Part shown: positions 29,205-38,685 of the stretch, piece after piece
Layout of the letters: each line of letters opens with the position of its first letter
Numbering within the stretch: position 1 is the first letter of the stretch
Assembly: GCA_937944105.1 (NCBI GenBank)
Contig: CALDZP010000012.1
Coordinates: 1 to 43,229 of the forward strand
Reading direction: 5' to 3'
From: an uncultured Ignavibacteria bacterium
Lineage (GTDB): Bacteria > Bacteroidota > Ignavibacteria > Ch128b
Length of the DNA: 43,229 nt
Translations under genes and position numbers: made by a program
Notes under the pieces: generated by a model
What the model was told of the DNA's origin: nothing
Seen by the model: only the letters and a program-made list of their open reading frames with translations
Databases searched by the model: none

Positions 29205-30121
29205 GTGAAGTAAATCTTAAAGTTAATCTGGGGAAACTTGTATTAAAAAATCCAGTGCTTGTTGCAAGCGGTACATTTGGATATGGGATTGAATCTCACG
29301 ATTTTTTAGATGTAAATCAACTTGGTGGAATTATTACAAAATCTTTAAGCTTAAAGCCAAGAATTGGAAATCCTCCCCAGAGAATTGCTGAAACTCCATC
29401 GGGAATGTTAAATACTATCGGGCTTGCAAACATTGGTGTAGAAAGATTTATAATGGAAAAACTTCCTGAATTAGTAAAATTAAATACAACTATTATTGTA
29501 AATATTGCAGCAAGCACTGTTGATGAATATGTTGAATGTGTTAAAATTCTGGATAGAGAAAAAGTCGATGCATTTGAAATAAATGTTTCTTGTCCGAATG
29601 TTAAAGAAGGGGGACTTGAATTTGGTAGGGACTTAAATAAAGTGGGAGAAATAACAAGTAAAGTCGTTGCATCAACAAATAAGCCTGTTATTATCAAACT
29701 CACTCCCAATGTAACTGCGATAAGTGAATTTGCAAGAGTGGCAAAAGAAGAAGGGGCAACGGCAGTTTCCGCTATTAATACTTTTATTGGAATGGCTGTT
29801 AATGTATATACTAGAAAACCTAAGTTAAGTAGAATTACAGGTGGACTTTCGGGACCAGCAATAAGACCACTTGCATTGGCTAAAGTTTTTGAAATTATTC
29901 AAAAAGTTGATATTCCTGTAATTGGTATCGGAGGAATTACAAATTTCGAAGATGCGTTGGAATTTTTAATTGTTGGTGCAAAAGCCATTCAAATAGGTAC
30001 TCATAATTTTGTTGACCCATCGTCTCCTATAAAAATAATTGAGGGAATAAAAAAACATCTTATCAAATTTGACTTAAATGATATAAATCAACTAATCGGT
30101 ACATTACAAGTAGATCAATGA
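29201..30121 (+). CDS. pyrD: Dihydroorotate dehydrogenase, class 1B catalytic subunit
   Basis: FMN enzyme that oxidises dihydroorotate to orotate in pyrimidine synthesis. The barrel contains NPVLVASGTFGYG, the active-site Cys in EINVSCPNVKEGG (Cys as catalytic base marks soluble class 1 enzymes), KPVIIKLTPNV, and VIGIGGITNFEDALEFLIVGA for FMN phosphate binding. The 306 residues and the adjoining pyrK identify the NAD-dependent class 1B form. ATGA overlaps occur at both ends, with pyrK and folC. Confidence 0.97.
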   Translation: MSEVNLKVNLGKLVLKNPVLVASGTFGYGIESHDFLDVNQLGGIITKSLSLKPRIGNPPQRIAETPSGMLNTIGLANIGVERFIMEKLPELVKLNTTIIVNIAASTVDEYVECVKILDREKVDAFEINVSCPNVKEGGLEFGRDLNKVGEITSKVVASTNKPVIIKLTPNVTAISEFARVAKEEGATAVSAINTFIGMAVNVYTRKPKLSRITGGLSGPAIRPLALAKVFEIIQKVDIPVIGIGGITNFEDALEFLIVGAKAIQIGTHNFVDPSSPIKIIEGIKKHLIKFDLNDINQLIGTLQVDQ

Positions 30122-31398
30122 ATTATCTTCAAACATTAGATTTTCTTTACTCACTTCAAAAAACTGGAATTAAATTTGGACTGGAGAAAACATCTAAACT
30201 TCTTGAATACCTGGGAAATCCACATAAAAAATATAAAACGATTCATATAGCAGGTACTAATGGAAAAGGATCAACATCAACCTTTATTGCTTCAATCCTA
30301 TCGCATATGAATTATAATGTAGGTTTATATACATCACCCCATCTTTTGAAATTTAACGAGAGAATTAAAGTTGATGGGACGGAAATTGAAGACGAATTTA
30401 TTATTCAAATTTTTAAAGATCTTAAAGATAAAATCTTAGAACTCAATCCAACTTTTTTTGAAGTGACGACAGTTATTGCTTTCAAATATTTTGAAGAGCA
30501 AAAAGTAGATTATGCTGTAATTGAAACAGGTATGGGAGGTAGATTGGATGCAACAAATGTAATTGAGCCTGAAATTTCAGTTATTACTCGAATTGATCTC
30601 GATCATAGTGAATATCTTGGTGATTCGATTGATAAAATTGCATCTGAAAAGGGCGGAATTATTAAAGAGAATAAACCAGTAGTGGTGGGTAGTAATAATG
30701 AATTTGTTAAAAGAGTGATGAAAGAGATTTCAAAAACAAAAAATTCAGATTGCATTTTTGTAGATGAGAGTTATTTCTCTGAGATGATATCAAAAAATTT
30801 TAATGAATTGCGAGTAAGAGTTGTTTCAGATATAACAGGGTATGAATACTGGATAAAATCTCCGCTTATAGGGGATTATCAAGTTGAAAATATAAAGAAT
30901 GCAATAGCAACTTTTGAAATTTTATTCCCGCTACAAAATTTATCTAATGAAATTTCTAATGGTATTAGTAAACTAAAATTTCCGATTCAAGGAAGATTTC
31001 AGTTAATTAAATCTACACCACAAATTATTCTTGATACAGCTCATAATTCAAATGCAATTAGAAATTTTTTACTAAGCTTAAATTCATTGATTCCTTATTC
31101 AAAGGTTGCAATTTTTGGTATAATGAAAGATAAATCAATTGATGATGTAACTGAATTAATTGAAAATTCTTTTGATACGATTTATTTATGTCAGGCAAGA
31201 ATAGAGAGAGCGCTCGATGTGAATTCACTTGCTGAAAAATTTTCAAAATCAAAAATCAAAAAATTTCCTTCAGTAAAATTAGCTATTGAAACAGCAATGA
31301 AGGATGTAGATAAAAAAAATTTTATTGTAGTTTTTGGTTCAAATTATATAGTTGGGGAAACACTTGAATACTTAAAAGATGAAAAAATTTATGGATAG
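30118..31398 (+). CDS. folC: Folylpolyglutamate synthase / dihydrofolate synthase
   Basis: Mur-ligase-family enzyme that adds glutamate to folates and may also make dihydrofolate from dihydropteroate. The ATP-binding P-loop HIAGTNGKGSTSTFIASIL lies near residue 42. Other family motifs are YTSPHLLKFNERI, VIETGMGGRLDATNVI and ITRIDLDHSEYLGDSI. The C-terminal domain has LDTAHNSNAIRNFL. The 426 residues are typical. It is the last gene of the alr-folC run. Monofunctional or bifunctional activity cannot be decided here. Confidence 0.96.
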   Translation: MNYLQTLDFLYSLQKTGIKFGLEKTSKLLEYLGNPHKKYKTIHIAGTNGKGSTSTFIASILSHMNYNVGLYTSPHLLKFNERIKVDGTEIEDEFIIQIFKDLKDKILELNPTFFEVTTVIAFKYFEEQKVDYAVIETGMGGRLDATNVIEPEISVITRIDLDHSEYLGDSIDKIASEKGGIIKENKPVVVGSNNEFVKRVMKEISKTKNSDCIFVDESYFSEMISKNFNELRVRVVSDITGYEYWIKSPLIGDYQVENIKNAIATFEILFPLQNLSNEISNGISKLKFPIQGRFQLIKSTPQIILDTAHNSNAIRNFLLSLNSLIPYSKVAIFGIMKDKSIDDVTELIENSFDTIYLCQARIERALDVNSLAEKFSKSKIKKFPSVKLAIETAMKDVDKKNFIVVFGSNYIVGETLEYLKDEKIYG

Positions 31399-31402
31399 CT
31401 AC

Positions 31403-31432
31403 TTGAAATTAATTTCTATTTCACTAATTTTG
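31403..31432 (+). promoter_or_regulatory. Bacteroidota-type promoter of rho
   Basis: TTG at 31403-31405 is followed after 19 bases by TAATTTTG at 31425-31432, a full match to TTG-N17-23-TAnnTTTG. Transcription from about 31438 would give a 5' leader of about 120 bases before rho. A perfect palindrome, GAAATTAATTTC (31405-31416), fills the start of the spacer. Confidence 0.55.
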
Positions 31433-31556
31433 TGTAGAAGAAATTCCACTTATACCCACTGTAAAGTTTTCAAATTATTGAACTAATTATGTTCCTCAGA
31501 ATGAGTGTTTTTTCTGACCAATGTAATTTAAGTAAAACAAATCAAAGGGATAACCT

Positions 31557-32804
31557 ATGGACATAACTGAACTCAAGAGTAAAAAAATTGTCGAGTTAAA
31601 CAAATTAGCAAAAGAACTCGGAATTGAAGATTACTCTGACTTAAGGAAGCAAGATTTAATATTTAAAATTTTAGAAAAACAGGCTGAAAAGGAAGGTTAT
31701 TCATTCAGTTCTGGTGTACTTGAAGTTTTACCAGATGGTTATGGTTTTCTGAGATCACCAGATTATAATTATCTTTCTTCGCCAGACGACATATATGTAT
31801 CACCTTCACAAATTAAAAAATTTAATCTTAGAACCGGTGATACAATAGCAGGTCAGGTAAGACCACCAAAAAATGGCGAAAGATTTTTTGCATTACTTAA
31901 GGTTACCTCCGTAAATGGCGAAGATCCGGATAAAGTTACTCACCGAAGACTATTTGATAATCTTACACCTTTATATCCAGAGAGAAGAATTCAGCTTGAA
32001 ACTGTTCCCGGTGAATATTCAATGAGAATTATGGATTTGTTAACTCCAATTGGATTTGGTCAACGTGGGTTAATCGTTTCACCGCCAAAAAGTGGTAAAA
32101 CAATTTTGCTTCAGAAAATTGCAAATTCCATCACCAGAAATCACCCTGATGTAAAATTGATTGTTCTTCTTATTGATGAAAGACCTGAAGAAGTAACGGA
32201 CTGGAAAAGAACAGTAAAAGCTGAAGTAATTTCTTCAACTTTCGATGAACCCGCCGAAAGACATGTTCAGGTCTCAGATATTGTAATTGAAAAAGCAAAA
32301 CGACTTGTTGAAATGGGTAATGATGTTGTTATTTTGCTTGATAGTATTACCAGACTCGCAAGAGCAAACAATACAGTAATTCCTCATTCAGGTAAAATAT
32401 TATCCGGTGGTGTTGATGCTTATGCACTTCATAAACCAAAACGATTTTTTGGTGCTGCAAGAAACACCGAAGAAGGTGGAAGTCTCACAATTATTGCAAC
32501 TGCTTTAATCGATACAGGCAGTCGTATGGATGAAGTTATTTTCGAGGAATTCAAAGGCACTGGTAATATGGAAATTGTTCTGGATAGAAATCTTGCTGAT
32601 AGAAGAATCTTTCCTGCTATTGATGTTAATCGTTCGGGAACCAGAAAAGAAGAATTATTGCTTAAAGAAGATGTATTAATGAGAATATGGTTATTGAGGA
32701 AAATTCTTAGCGATCTAACACCAGTTGAAGCTATGGAATTTTTGCTTGATAAAATGAGAGGTACAAAGAATAACAAAGAATTTCTTGAATCAATGAACAG
32801 TTAA
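31557..32804 (+). CDS. rho: Transcription termination factor Rho
   Basis: Hexameric RNA-dependent ATPase that terminates transcription. The N-terminal Rho-N helical domain (about 1-45, [20 protein letters not shown]) is followed by the RNA-binding cold-shock-like domain with [16 protein letters not shown]. The ATPase core has Walker A at about residues 176-182 (PPKSGKT), [13 protein letters not shown], the Walker B region [14 protein letters not shown], and [20 protein letters not shown]. It has 415 residues and lacks the large N-terminal insertion seen in many Bacteroidota Rho proteins. AAGGGATAACCT precedes the ATG. The long leader fits known Rho autoregulation in other bacteria, which is an inference here. 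Confidence 0.98.
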   Translation: MDITELKSKKIVELNKLAKELGIEDYSDLRKQDLIFKILEKQAEKEGYSFSSGVLEVLPDGYGFLRSPDYNYLSSPDDIYVSPSQIKKFNLRTGDTIAGQVRPPKNGERFFALLKVTSVNGEDPDKVTHRRLFDNLTPLYPERRIQLETVPGEYSMRIMDLLTPIGFGQRGLIVSPPKSGKTILLQKIANSITRNHPDVKLIVLLIDERPEEVTDWKRTVKAEVISSTFDEPAERHVQVSDIVIEKAKRLVEMGNDVVILLDSITRLARANNTVIPHSGKILSGGVDAYALHKPKRFFGAARNTEEGGSLTIIATALIDTGSRMDEVIFEEFKGTGNMEIVLDRNLADRRIFPAIDVNRSGTRKEELLLKEDVLMRIWLLRKILSDLTPVEAMEFLLDKMRGTKNNKEFLESMNS

Positions 32805-32808
32805 TAAA

Positions 32809-35049
32809 TTGAAAGTCAAAGGGTTATTCTTTTTAATTATTACATGCATAAGAATTTATGGACAGGATTTAACTTCATATCCCTGGCCTTTATCTCCAAC
32901 TAATCAATCTAAATTAATATCCGGTACCTTCTGCGAATATAGAAGTACATCAGCTTCAGGACATTATCATAATGCTGTTGATATTCCTGCACCAGCAGGA
33001 ACTCCAGTTCTTGCTGTTTTGCCGGGAACTGTTATTACATCTTATTCAGGTGATCCTACTGGTTATGATAATTATATAAGGGTAAGAAGTATTATTGATG
33101 GAAAGAATAAAGACATAACTTACTATCATACTAATCCCGTAAAAGCTGTTGGTCAAACTGTGAATACCGGTGATGTTGTTTCTACAATTGCAATTGATCA
33201 TGTCCACTTGATCGAATATTATCTCGGAAATACATCTCTTGAAGTTAATCCCATTAGACCTGATGGTGGGCTTTCTCCACTTGTTGATATCTGGAAACCA
33301 ACGATTAGAAGTGTTAGGTTTTTTGTTGACGGTACAACAACTCAACTTTCACCAAATTTTATTGGGGGAAAAGTAGATATTGTTGTTAATATTCAGGAAG
33401 CAAATTGGTCTGGTTCTTCATCAGGAACTAATAACGGAACATATGCGATAGGTTATAAAATTTTATCAGCGGACACGCAAACTGTTATTTATAATCCCCC
33501 CAGTAATTCTTTACGATATAGATATTATATTAAACCGTACAATGATTATGTCAATTATAATTATTTCCAGCCGGAAGCATCTACAACAAATCATGTTTAT
33601 ATAATTACAAATGGAAACGGTGCAGATGATGTTCACCAAACAAGAAGAGTTCTAAATAATTTCTGGGATGCAGATCAATTGCCAAATGGTAATTATGTCG
33701 TTATGGTTTATACTTATGACACTAGAAATAATGCAGATACAGTTTTTATAAGAATCACTAAGACAGATATAGATTTAACTCCTCCTTCGCAAACTAACTT
33801 AAGCAGAATTGTATCCGATACATCAAACAAAATAACAATCTCCTGGGAAGAAAATACAACACCAGATTTAAAAGGACATCGATTGTATTTTTCATTTAAT
33901 AATTCAAGCTGGACTTTGAGAGATAATGAAAATGTTTTGACAGCTAATGTAACAAGTAAAACTTATGATTATAACATGAACAAAGATATATATTTTAAGA
34001 TTTATCCTGTAGATACGGCACCAAATGCAAATGTTGGTATGCAAAGTGATGTTTATGGAATTAGAATTAATTCTGGTAGACCAAAAATTTTAATTGTCGA
34101 TGGTTTTACTAGAACTAATGGAAGTTATAAACAACCTTATCATGATTTTGTTTATTATTATTCAACAAGTTTCAATTCCGATTTTGAATCGGCTTCAGCA
34201 AAAGCGATTGAAAGTGGTTTGGTGAATTTATCAAAATACGATGCTGTAATCTGGTTTGTGGGAGATGAATCTATCGCAGATGAGACATTCAATTCGAATG
34301 AACAAAACATAATCAAGCAATACCTTATCAATGGTGGAAAAATTTTTATCAGTGGTTCTGAAATTGGTTACGATTTAGATGCAAATGGTTCAGTTTCTGA
34401 TAAAGATTTTTACAATAATTATTTGAAAGCAAAATTTATTGAAGATAATTCGGGTAGTCTAAGTGTATCTGGTGAAGCAGGTACAATCTTTCAAGGAATA
34501 AATTTTAATTATGGATTGGTTTCTTATGGCTCACCTTATAATGAAGATTATCCAGATGCAATTGATACTTTGAATGGCAGTGAAATTTTACTTCGATATG
34601 GAAATAACAAAGTTGCAGGGATTGGATTTAAAGGTTTTGTTCCAGGTGGAATAAGCCCCTGTAATATTATTTACATAGGATTTCCTTTTGAAACAATCAT
34701 AACTTCTCAGGCAAGAAAAGATTTAATGACAGCAATATTAAATTATTTTAATCTACTTACTGAAGTAAATGATTATTCGCCAGAATTCAATTTTGAAGTA
34801 TACCCTAACTATCCAAACCCATTCAATCCGAAGACTACATTTACATTTTCTATTCCCGAAAAGTCATTAATCAAAATTCAAGTTTTTGATGCACTTGGAA
34901 GGTTAATAAGAATAATTACTGAAAAAGAATTTAATAGTGGAATTCATCAAATTGAATGGGATGCAAGTGATCTATCTTCTGGAGTTTATTTTATAAAAGT
35001 TGATTATAATCGTAAAAGTAAAATTATAAAATCAATTTTGATGAAATGA
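32809..35049 (+). CDS. Secreted M23 peptidase with Fn3-like, Rossmann-like and T9SS sorting domains
   Basis: A signal peptide (about 1-18) is followed by a LytM/M23 metallopeptidase domain (about 25-165). Its zinc and catalytic residues are intact: His54-x3-Asp58, and His131-x-His133 in IDHVHLIEY. This suggests an active peptidoglycan endopeptidase. A linker and Fn3-like region (about 325-420) lead to an alpha/beta domain (about 424-650) starting KILIVDGF, with YDAVIWFVGDES and GGKIFISGSEIGYDL, resembling glutamine-amidotransferase-like modules. The C-terminus (about 664-746) has the T9SS type A sorting signature YPNPFNPKT...LGRLIRIIT...SGVYFIKV. The start is TTG, 4 bases after rho, without a ribosome site. 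It overlaps the next gene by ATGA. Confidence 0.88.
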   Translation: MKVKGLFFLIITCIRIYGQDLTSYPWPLSPTNQSKLISGTFCEYRSTSASGHYHNAVDIPAPAGTPVLAVLPGTVITSYSGDPTGYDNYIRVRSIIDGKNKDITYYHTNPVKAVGQTVNTGDVVSTIAIDHVHLIEYYLGNTSLEVNPIRPDGGLSPLVDIWKPTIRSVRFFVDGTTTQLSPNFIGGKVDIVVNIQEANWSGSSSGTNNGTYAIGYKILSADTQTVIYNPPSNSLRYRYYIKPYNDYVNYNYFQPEASTTNHVYIITNGNGADDVHQTRRVLNNFWDADQLPNGNYVVMVYTYDTRNNADTVFIRITKTDIDLTPPSQTNLSRIVSDTSNKITISWEENTTPDLKGHRLYFSFNNSSWTLRDNENVLTANVTSKTYDYNMNKDIYFKIYPVDTAPNANVGMQSDVYGIRINSGRPKILIVDGFTRTNGSYKQPYHDFVYYYSTSFNSDFESASAKAIESGLVNLSKYDAVIWFVGDESIADETFNSNEQNIIKQYLINGGKIFISGSEIGYDLDANGSVSDKDFYNNYLKAKFIEDNSGSLSVSGEAGTIFQGINFNYGLVSYGSPYNEDYPDAIDTLNGSEILLRYGNNKVAGIGFKGFVPGGISPCNIIYIGFPFETIITSQARKDLMTAILNYFNLLTEVNDYSPEFNFEVYPNYPNPFNPKTTFTFSIPEKSLIKIQVFDALGRLIRIITEKEFNSGIHQIEWDASDLSSGVYFIKVDYNRKSKIIKSILMK

Positions 35050-36260
35050 TTAAATTAAAAATTATTCCCTTACTGTTAGTTTTTAGTCAATTACTTTTTT
35101 CTCAGCCACGAGAATTTTCAAAATTAGATCGAGAGAAAAATGTAACATTTAATGAAAAAATATTTTATTCTTATTGGCTAAATCCAGTTCAATTCGATGA
35201 AAATTTAATACTTAACTATAATATCCGATATGACTTTTTGTTATTCGAAAAGGTGCAAAATAGCAAATCTGCATCCGATACATTTCAAGCCAGAATTAAA
35301 GTAATGCTTGAGCTCGAAAGTCCAGATTTGTTTATTCCTATTAGAAACATAGAAGAAGTAACGATCAAAACTAAAGATTTCGAACAAACAATATCAAAAA
35401 AATTTTTTTATACAAGTAATTTTTCAATCAAAGTTCCTGCTAAAAAATATAAAGCTACACTAACAATCATAGACCAAGTTAGAAATAAAGAATTCAACTT
35501 TAAACCTTTTGAAATTGATCTTGAGGATACTACAAACTTTCAAACTATTTTCATTAAGGAATCAGATTATAAATTGCTTTTTTCACAGGAGTTAAGAAAT
35601 AGATTTCACAACTTTTTACCTTTTAGCTCTGAAAAATATTTATTAATTCTTCCTGATAAAGAATTCTTCAATGAAATCACAATAAAAGATAACTTTGTAA
35701 AGTATGATTTAAAGAGAAAGGAAAATGTTGGGTTACGTTACTCGATTTATAATATCGATACACTCGATTTAATTGAGGGAGTTTATGATTTGATTTGGAA
35801 GGGAACAAATAAAAATTTTAAAAAATTTTCTGTTTTATGGATTGATAAACCAGAATATCTTAAAACATTAGATCTTGCTATTAAAATTATGGGTTATTTA
35901 TTTGAAGATAAAGAAGTTCTTAATAAAAACTTCATTGATAAAGCTGAACAAAACAGAAAGTTTTTCGAATTGTGGAAAAAATATGATCCAACTCCACTAA
36001 CTCCTTTTAATGAATTAATGGCTGAGTTTTATAATAGAGCAGATTATGCTTCAGTTCAATTTAAAACAGTCTCCGAACCTGATGGTGCTCAGACTGATAG
36101 AGGCAAAATATTTATAATTTATGGCTATCCTGCAACTATTGAAAGAAGTTTTCTTAAGGATGGAAGGTCGGTTGAAGTCTGGACATATAATACAAATAAA
36201 AATCTCAAATTTACATTCGTAGATGAAAACAAAAATGGAAATTTCAGATTACAGAAATGA
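35046..36260 (+). CDS. GWxTD domain-containing protein
   Basis: This 404-residue protein has a signal peptide (about 1-20, IPLLLVFSQLLFSQ), a beta-rich central part, and a C-terminal GWxTD-family domain (about 295-404). The domain has LWKKYDPTPLTPFNELMAEF, then TDRGKIFIIYGYPATIE and VEVWTYNTNKNLKFTFVDEN. The name-giving Gly-Trp-x-Thr-Asp reads Gly-Ala-Gln-Thr-Asp here, so the Trp is lost. The biochemical role of this domain is not known to me. It is probably periplasmic or outer-membrane associated. ATGA overlaps occur on both sides. Confidence 0.85.
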   Translation: MIKLKIIPLLLVFSQLLFSQPREFSKLDREKNVTFNEKIFYSYWLNPVQFDENLILNYNIRYDFLLFEKVQNSKSASDTFQARIKVMLELESPDLFIPIRNIEEVTIKTKDFEQTISKKFFYTSNFSIKVPAKKYKATLTIIDQVRNKEFNFKPFEIDLEDTTNFQTIFIKESDYKLLFSQELRNRFHNFLPFSSEKYLLILPDKEFFNEITIKDNFVKYDLKRKENVGLRYSIYNIDTLDLIEGVYDLIWKGTNKNFKKFSVLWIDKPEYLKTLDLAIKIMGYLFEDKEVLNKNFIDKAEQNRKFFELWKKYDPTPLTPFNELMAEFYNRADYASVQFKTVSEPDGAQTDRGKIFIIYGYPATIERSFLKDGRSVEVWTYNTNKNLKFTFVDENKNGNFRLQK

Positions 36261-37201
36261 TTAAAATTGCTATTACTTGTGGCGACATAAATGGAATTGG
36301 TCCTGAGATTACTATTAAAGCAGTAAAGAATATTAAAGGAGAATACAAATTTTATTTAATTGGTCCTAAGAATATCTGGCTAAATTTAATTTCTAAAATT
36401 AAGCTCGATGACTTTTCAAATTTAGAATTTGTGGATCTGGGTAGATTCACTCAGAATTTAGGTTCGCCAACCATTACTTCAGGTAAAGTTGCATTAAAAG
36501 CAATTAACGAAAGCTTGAAATTATGGGATGAAAAAGTAATTGATGTAATTGTGACTTCCCCAATTTCAAAAGAAGCAATTATGAAAGCTGGCTCAAAATT
36601 TCCAGGACATACTGAAATGTTCGCTAATCATTTCAAAACAAAAAAATACTCAATGATGTTTTTATCGAATTCTTTCTTTGCAGCATTAGCAACTATACAT
36701 ATTTCTTTAAGAGAAATTTCAAAAAATTTAACGAAAGATTTAATTGAAACAAAGATTAATGTAATAAGACAATCATTAATTTCTGATTTTGGTATTAAAA
36801 GTCCCAAAATTGCCGTTCTCGGTTTAAATCCTCATGCTGGAGAATCGGATTTGATAGGTACAGAAGAAACCGATATTCTTTTACCAGTAATAAAAAAATT
36901 AAGTGCTCACAAATTTGGTATTTATGGTCCTTTCTCACCCGATGGTTTTTTTGGTCAAAAAGAATACAAAAAGTTTGATTGTGTTTTTGGAATGTATCAT
37001 GATCAGGTTTTGATTCCATTCAAATTATTAAATTTTAATAGTGGTGTGAATTTTACAGCTGGTTTACCACTTATCAGAACCAGTCCCGATCATGGTACAG
37101 CATTTAATCTTGCTGGTAAAAATTTAGCAGATCACAGAAGTATGCTTGCTGCCATCAAATATGCAGTTAAAATTTATAAATGCAGGAATAATCTGAAATG
37201 A
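36257..37201 (+). CDS. pdxA: 4-hydroxythreonine-4-phosphate dehydrogenase
   Basis: NAD-dependent oxidation of 4-phosphohydroxy-threonine in the deoxyxylulose-5-phosphate-dependent route to pyridoxal phosphate. Family motifs are ITCGDINGIGPEITIKA at the N-terminus, SPISKEAIMKAGSKFPGHTEM (metal-ligand His), LGLNPHAGESDLIGTEE and GMYHDQVLIPFK, with the C-terminal RTSPDHGTAF. The protein has 314 residues, a normal length. It overlaps the GWxTD gene and ftsE by ATGA. No pdxJ is seen in the window. Confidence 0.96.
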   Translation: MIKIAITCGDINGIGPEITIKAVKNIKGEYKFYLIGPKNIWLNLISKIKLDDFSNLEFVDLGRFTQNLGSPTITSGKVALKAINESLKLWDEKVIDVIVTSPISKEAIMKAGSKFPGHTEMFANHFKTKKYSMMFLSNSFFAALATIHISLREISKNLTKDLIETKINVIRQSLISDFGIKSPKIAVLGLNPHAGESDLIGTEETDILLPVIKKLSAHKFGIYGPFSPDGFFGQKEYKKFDCVFGMYHDQVLIPFKLLNFNSGVNFTAGLPLIRTSPDHGTAFNLAGKNLADHRSMLAAIKYAVKIYKCRNNLK

Positions 37202-37869
37202 TCCTTTCCTTTGAAAATGTTCATTTTGATTATAATGGTCATTCAATCTTGAAAGGTGCAACATTTTTAATGGATTCAGGTGAGTTTCTTTATTTGATTG
37301 GTCCAAGTGGTGTTGGAAAAACAACTGTTCTAAAATTAATTTACATGGATTTGAAACCAAAAAGTGGGGTCGTTGCTATTGGTGAATTTAATTCTCAATT
37401 CATGAAAGAAAGATATATTCCAATGCTCAGAAGAAAATTGGGAATAATTTTTCAAGATTTTAGATTATTAACTGATCGTACGATAGAAGAGAATTTAGCT
37501 TTTGTATTACATTCTGTTAATTCTCCAAAAAAAGAAGTTAAACGTAAAATATTCAATGCACTCTCGCTGGTTGGATTAAGTCATAGAAGAAATTCTTATC
37601 CCTCCGAATTATCTGGTGGAGAACAACAGAGGGTTGTAATTGCTCGTGCTATTATCAATGATCCAATTTTAATATTAGCAGATGAACCAACAGGAAATCT
37701 GGATCCTGATACATCTAAACAAATAATGGAAATTTTAAGAGATATTAATACAAGTGGAACAGCTGTTATGGTAGCAACCCATAATTATGAACTTGTTAAA
37801 AAATTCCCCGCTAGAATTCTCAAACTTCAAAATGAAAAGATTTCTCCAGTAGATATTAATGAACTTTGA
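37198..37869 (+). CDS. ftsE: FtsE-like ABC transporter ATP-binding protein
   Basis: Cytoplasmic ATPase of an FtsEX-type complex, which in other bacteria controls periplasmic peptidoglycan hydrolases at division. Walker A is [13 protein letters not shown], the Q-loop lies in [21 protein letters not shown], the signature is [15 protein letters not shown], and Walker B is [16 protein letters not shown]. The [14 protein letters not shown] stretch and 223-residue length fit FtsE, although LolD/MacB-type ATPases are similar. No ftsX follows; the next gene, adk, is on the opposite strand and overlaps the ftsE end by 14 bases. Confidence 0.85.
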   Translation: MILSFENVHFDYNGHSILKGATFLMDSGEFLYLIGPSGVGKTTVLKLIYMDLKPKSGVVAIGEFNSQFMKERYIPMLRRKLGIIFQDFRLLTDRTIEENLAFVLHSVNSPKKEVKRKIFNALSLVGLSHRRNSYPSELSGGEQQRVVIARAIINDPILILADEPTGNLDPDTSKQIMEILRDINTSGTAVMVATHNYELVKKFPARILKLQNEKISPVDINEL

Positions 37870-38515
37870 CCTGAGTTAATTTCTCTAAAATGGTTTGTGT
37901 AATTTGCTCTATTTCACCAAATCCATCAATTGAAATAAAGCAGGCATCATTTTCACGGTAATATTTTTTTACAGGTAGAGTTGATTTTTTATAAACCTCA
38001 ATTCTTTTCCTGATAACATCTTCTTTATCATCATCTCTCTGATATATTGTACCTTTTGCTCCACAATTAGGGCAAATGTCATCGAGTTTATCGTAAAGAA
38101 GATTAAATAAAGCCCCACAATTCTTACAGGATCTACGATTTGTGACACGTCTTATGATTTCTTCTTCATCAAGATTAAAATCAAGAATTATTACTTCTTT
38201 AATATTTAGTTCTTTGAAAATTTTATCCAATGCTTTGGCTTGCTCAACTGTTCGTGGAAAACCATCCAGAATAAATCCATCCTTGCACTTAGTTGAGCTT
38301 AATGTATCCTTTACAATTCCAATCATTATGTCATCAGGAACTAATTGCCCTGATTCCATAATTGATTTTGCTTTCATTCCAAGTTCTGTTTGATTTGCTA
38401 CAGCTTCTCTGAGCATATCGCCAGTTGAGATATGAGGGATATTAAATTTTTGGGAGAGAATTTTTGCCTGAGTTCCTTTTCCAGCACCAGGTGGACCAAA
38501 AAGAATTAAATGCAT
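37856..38515 (-). CDS. adk: Adenylate kinase
   Basis: Interconverts ATP + AMP and 2 ADP. The P-loop FGPPGAGKGTQAKIL is at residues 5-19 or so, followed by HISTGDMLREAV and DGFPRTVEQAKAL. The LID domain is the zinc-binding kind: Cys-x2-Cys in SCKNCG and Cys-x2-Cys in ICPNCG. The protein has 219 residues. GGAG sits about 6 bases before the ATG on the minus strand. The coding end overlaps convergent ftsE by 14 bases. Confidence 0.97.
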   Translation of the reverse strand: MHLILFGPPGAGKGTQAKILSQKFNIPHISTGDMLREAVANQTELGMKAKSIMESGQLVPDDIMIGIVKDTLSSTKCKDGFILDGFPRTVEQAKALDKIFKELNIKEVIILDFNLDEEEIIRRVTNRRSCKNCGALFNLLYDKLDDICPNCGAKGTIYQRDDDKEDVIRKRIEVYKKSTLPVKKYYRENDACFISIDGFGEIEQITQTILEKLTQVKVH

Positions 38516-38662
38516 ATCAACTCCATTTATAAAGAATTTTTATGCAATATAAAAAAAGAGCTAAAGGGGTTGAAATTTTGTTAATGAAATTAAGAAATCC
38601 TTTTATAAGTCTATTAATCGTTCTTAACCATTCCTCATTTTTTAAAATTTGTTGTTAATTGT

Positions 38663-38670
38663 TAACTTTG
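38663..38670 (+). promoter_or_regulatory. Putative -7 element of the transketolase genes
   Basis: TAACTTTG matches TAnnTTTG and ends 15 bases before the chosen ATG at 38686, predicting a leader of about 10 bases. No TTG at 17-23 bases upstream was seen; a TTTG at 38648-38651 is too close. The call is tentative. Confidence 0.4.
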
Positions 38671-38685
38671 AAAAATTTTACAAAC

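Noticed and set aside
29317-29709. 130-residue minus-strand ORF
   Set aside because: Antisense to pyrD active-site region; no ribosome site and no family resemblance.
31405-31416. GAAATTAATTTC palindrome after folC as a terminator
   Set aside because: The stem is nearly all A/T and no T tract follows; it more likely belongs to the rho promoter spacer or is chance.
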